From assembly GCA_028285685.1 (NCBI GenBank), contig JANQOR010000023.1, forward strand, positions 186,001-250,000: a DNA stretch of 64,000 nt, written 5' to 3'. This DNA is from Cyclobacteriaceae bacterium. Its GTDB lineage: Bacteria > Bacteroidota > Bacteroidia > Cytophagales > Cyclobacteriaceae. The position numbers and the translations under genes are program-made. Shown here one piece after another: positions 61,730 to 64,000 of the stretch (its first letter is position 1; the number at the start of each line of letters is the position of its first letter). The notes beneath the pieces were generated by a model. It worked only from the letters and a program-made list of their open reading frames with translations, made no database searches and was not told the DNA's origin.

Positions 61730-64000
61730 CTACCCACTCACAAGCACAAACGCACCCCAGTAGTACGGATCTGGGTAATCCGCTTTGACCACCTCTTGGG
61801 CGTGGTGAAGTGCCTCTAGCTCGGTGGCGCCTGCCAGCCATTTTTCGTAGAAAGAGTTCATGAGAAGCTGTGTGGCTGTGTCGTCCACTTTCCAGAGGCT
61901 CATTAGGATGGACCTGGCACCAGCAATCTGGAAGGCGCGTTGAAGGCCAAAGACCCCTTCACCGTTTTTGATTTCGCCAAGCCCCGTTTCGCACGCGGAA
62001 AGGATTACGAGTTCGGTCGAGGAAAGGTCGAGGTTCATTGCTTCATAAGCGGTGAAAATGCCGTTTTCAATTTGGTCACTTTGGTTGCCTCTGGCGGTCT
62101 GTGTAGCACCTGCCATCAGAAGACCGGATCTCAACAGTGCATTTCTTCGGCTGGCTTTGGCCTGCACACCGAGTTGAGTGTCAGGAGTGGTTTCGTCCGG
62201 AGCGTCCAGGAAGAAGCCGTGCGTGGCAATGTGGAGCAAGGTGGGGTTGTTGATCTGTTTGAGCTCGTCTTCCAGCGCGTTTTTACCAAGAAAAAGATTT
62301 GTTGTCCATGACTTGGTCTCAAGAACCTGGTTTACATTTTCCGTTTCGACCTTTGTGCCAGGGAGTTCTGAGAATGAAAGGTCATCGAGCGAGGTGGCGC
62401 GAGTGAACGAGCGTTTCTCCGTCAAGCCGCGTTCTTTGAGATCACTTTCAATCAATCGGTGGGAGAGGTCAAACTGAGGGTTGCCAAAGATGTAGGCGAC
62501 CTGTTCTTTCTTTTCCCGGGTAGCTCTCTTCACCTCGGTCAGAGTACGCGTACTGGAGACAAGTCGTAAGTCGTAGTGATCACGAATGAAGGTGTTGTCG
62601 GGTCGTTGGAAGGTTGCAATGTTCACCTGGTGGTAGACGCCATCTCCTGAGAGGTAGACTTCCTTCACGTCACCCAAATGTTTGTCGATTGGCGCCCAGA
62701 AAGAAGTATAGCTTCTGGTGTCATTGACCTTAAACTTGATGGCAGAACGATAAGCTTTCACGGCTCGCTCCTCCAAAAACGTTCCGTTCGGAAGCACTTC
62801 CAGGATGGGTGCCTGACGAGTTTCAGGTGTTAGGATCAGGGCAGCATACAGGACCGAATCAGTCATCTGCTTGTCGTAGTGACGCAGGCGAATGATCTCC
62901 ACGGCTGCCTCGCCATGACCAAGTGAACGTTGTACATTTTTCCAGCTTTGTTTCAGCGGCTTACCAGCACCTTCGCCTGAGATGCTTAGTGCTTTTTCGA
63001 AGTTGTCCGCTTGCTTTTCCAAGGCATCCAGGTCGATGGATTCATCCTGGAGCTTTTGTGTGGAATACCCATAGTACTTGACCAGGTCTTCTTTCAACGC
63101 TACATAACGTTTGTAAATGTCAATCAGTGATTTGTCACCGCTGTTGAGGATACGTCGGCGCTCCTTAGTACTGGTATTCAATAACAGCGACTTGGTCTGT
63201 AACTGGTTGTCGTACATCTGCCCCAGCGCATCCCGATCCCCATTGAGGTGGGCCTGGATCGCATAGGTGTTGAAAATCTCAAAGTCTTCACGATAAGCGT
63301 CCCAAAAGGCTGCTTTTCCATTTTCACTCAAGAGTGGGAAATCGCCAATGATGGTGTTGATGAGCAGGCCATTGACTTGATCCCAGTACGGTTTGGCCTT
63401 TTCCAACTTACCCCACGACATATAGAGTTGTGCCATGTTGTCCATCCACTGCACGTTCTCAAGATCCGTGTCATTGTAGAAGTTTTGTACTGCGAGCCAC
63501 AGTTTTTCCGCTTGTTCGAATTCGCCTTTTTGCAAATGGTAAAATGCGAGATTGTTACGGTAAGTATTAGATGAGCCAGAGTTCGCTCCCCATGCGCTAT
63601 CCGCAATGTGAATGGCCTGCTGATAATAGTTCCTTGCTTCCCCCTGTTTGCCAAGATCCAGGCTGCACCAACCCATCAGGTTGTAGAGCCCAGCGTAATT
63701 GGAGGAGATGACCCCCAGGCTATCATAGAGATTTTTGACGATATTTAACTCTCTAAGTGCTTCCTCGGGTTTATCCCAGAGTAGGTACGTGTACGCTATC
63801 TCTCTGGTATCTTCGGTGTTGGCAAAAGAATATCGCCCATATTTTTTCAAGACCGCATTTCTAGATTTTTCAAGTGCTTGGACGGAGGCCTCATATTGTC
63901 CCATCTGGGCAAGGATCTCTCCGAGGGTGTATTGAGCATCCATGTAATCTTGCTCCTCACCGATCTGTGTGAGGTAGATCTCAGCAGCTTTTTCCTGCAG
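61730..64000 (-). CDS. TPR-CHAT domain protein (partial, runs off the right edge)
   Basis: At least 756 residues: the reading frame stays open to the window end, so the true start lies beyond 64000. N-terminal visible part: TPR repeats (AQYTLGEILAQMGQYEASVQ, then NLMGWCSLDLGKQGEARNYY). A helical region follows, then a CHAT domain (about the last 330 residues) with the catalytic His in LLHIATHGFFLDAPD and Cys in LVILSACETGLGEIKNGEGV; it ends PYYWGAFVLVSG. Same family as the 4498-7584 gene, with the same overall design but lacking the terminal membrane helix seen there. Its target is unknown. Confidence 0.85.
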   Translation of the reverse strand: MQEKAAEIYLTQIGEEQDYMDAQYTLGEILAQMGQYEASVQALEKSRNAVLKKYGRYSFANTEDTREIAYTYLLWDKPEEALRELNIVKNLYDSLGVISSNYAGLYNLMGWCSLDLGKQGEARNYYQQAIHIADSAWGANSGSSNTYRNNLAFYHLQKGEFEQAEKLWLAVQNFYNDTDLENVQWMDNMAQLYMSWGKLEKAKPYWDQVNGLLINTIIGDFPLLSENGKAAFWDAYREDFEIFNTYAIQAHLNGDRDALGQMYDNQLQTKSLLLNTSTKERRRILNSGDKSLIDIYKRYVALKEDLVKYYGYSTQKLQDESIDLDALEKQADNFEKALSISGEGAGKPLKQSWKNVQRSLGHGEAAVEIIRLRHYDKQMTDSVLYAALILTPETRQAPILEVLPNGTFLEERAVKAYRSAIKFKVNDTRSYTSFWAPIDKHLGDVKEVYLSGDGVYHQVNIATFQRPDNTFIRDHYDLRLVSSTRTLTEVKRATREKKEQVAYIFGNPQFDLSHRLIESDLKERGLTEKRSFTRATSLDDLSFSELPGTKVETENVNQVLETKSWTTNLFLGKNALEDELKQINNPTLLHIATHGFFLDAPDETTPDTQLGVQAKASRRNALLRSGLLMAGATQTARGNQSDQIENGIFTAYEAMNLDLSSTELVILSACETGLGEIKNGEGVFGLQRAFQIAGARSILMSLWKVDDTATQLLMNSFYEKWLAGATELEALHHAQEVVKADYPDPYYWGAFVLVSG

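Noticed and set aside
1..64000. CRISPR arrays, tRNA/rRNA genes, IS elements, prophage
   Set aside because: No regularly spaced direct repeats, no cloverleaf or rRNA-like stretches, no transposase or phage-structural reading frames were recognised.

Overview
The window looks like chromosomal DNA of a Bacteroidota bacterium, probably an aerobic, marine-type member of the Cytophagales. The reasons are a type IX secretion C-terminal sorting domain, DUF5916 and FISUMP proteins, PadR/FtsX-type ABC permease pairs, LytTR two-component genes, many Bacteroidota-style lipoproteins and the near absence of Shine-Dalgarno sequences. The genus is not certain. I saw no rRNA, tRNA, CRISPR array, IS element, phage gene or recombinase gene.

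Layout. 0-7.6 kb: a frameshifted substrate-binding protein, small enzymes (ABM monooxygenase, MGMT-like), two exported proteins, a peroxiredoxin fused to a cold-shock domain, and a large TPR-CHAT protease-like protein. 7.7-19.1 kb: a secreted metallo-beta-lactamase-fold hydrolase, AraC regulator, esterase, two related beta-propeller proteins (one fused to a beta-lactamase-type serine hydrolase), a 7TM histidine kinase/LytTR pair, and an ECF sigma factor with a membrane partner. 19.1-27.8 kb: PhyH dioxygenase, GIY-YIG protein, LytTR membrane regulator, DoxX, a MerR-controlled locus (CCPFF protein plus methyltransferase), and a PadR/FtsX permease pair. 27.9-35.3 kb: CaiB-type CoA transferase, then a membrane respiratory module: 4Fe-4S protein fused to NrfD, molybdopterin catalytic subunit and SulP transporter. 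This is best read as sulfite oxidation (SoeABC-like) with sulfate movement, but the substrate is inferred.

35.4-64 kb is almost entirely minus-strand. From about 42.4 to 53.06 kb it has the architecture of an integron gene-cassette array: mostly single, unrelated, mainly exported or membrane proteins. They are separated by 110-300 bp imperfect inverted repeats that begin CTAAC and end GTTAG. The stop codon of the upstream gene lies in or within a few bases of one core, and the start codon of the next gene lies just after the other. No integrase gene is visible, so this would be a CALIN (cluster of attC sites lacking an integrase) or the distal part of a larger chromosomal integron. Degenerate or related elements flank the array at 36.4-36.7, 57.57-57.68, 60.85 and 61.65 kb. 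Proteins in or next to the array include an aspartyl-protease/caspase fusion, a CPBP-TPR membrane protein, an FG-GAP/cadherin-like type IX-secreted protein, a FISUMP lipoprotein and a receptor-L-domain lipoprotein.

53.8-64 kb: a secreted amidohydrolase, DUF5916 outer-membrane protein, DUF6090-like protein, DUF1272 zinc-ribbon, cupin, GlxA-type AraC regulator, an unknown protein, and a second TPR-CHAT protein running off the right edge.
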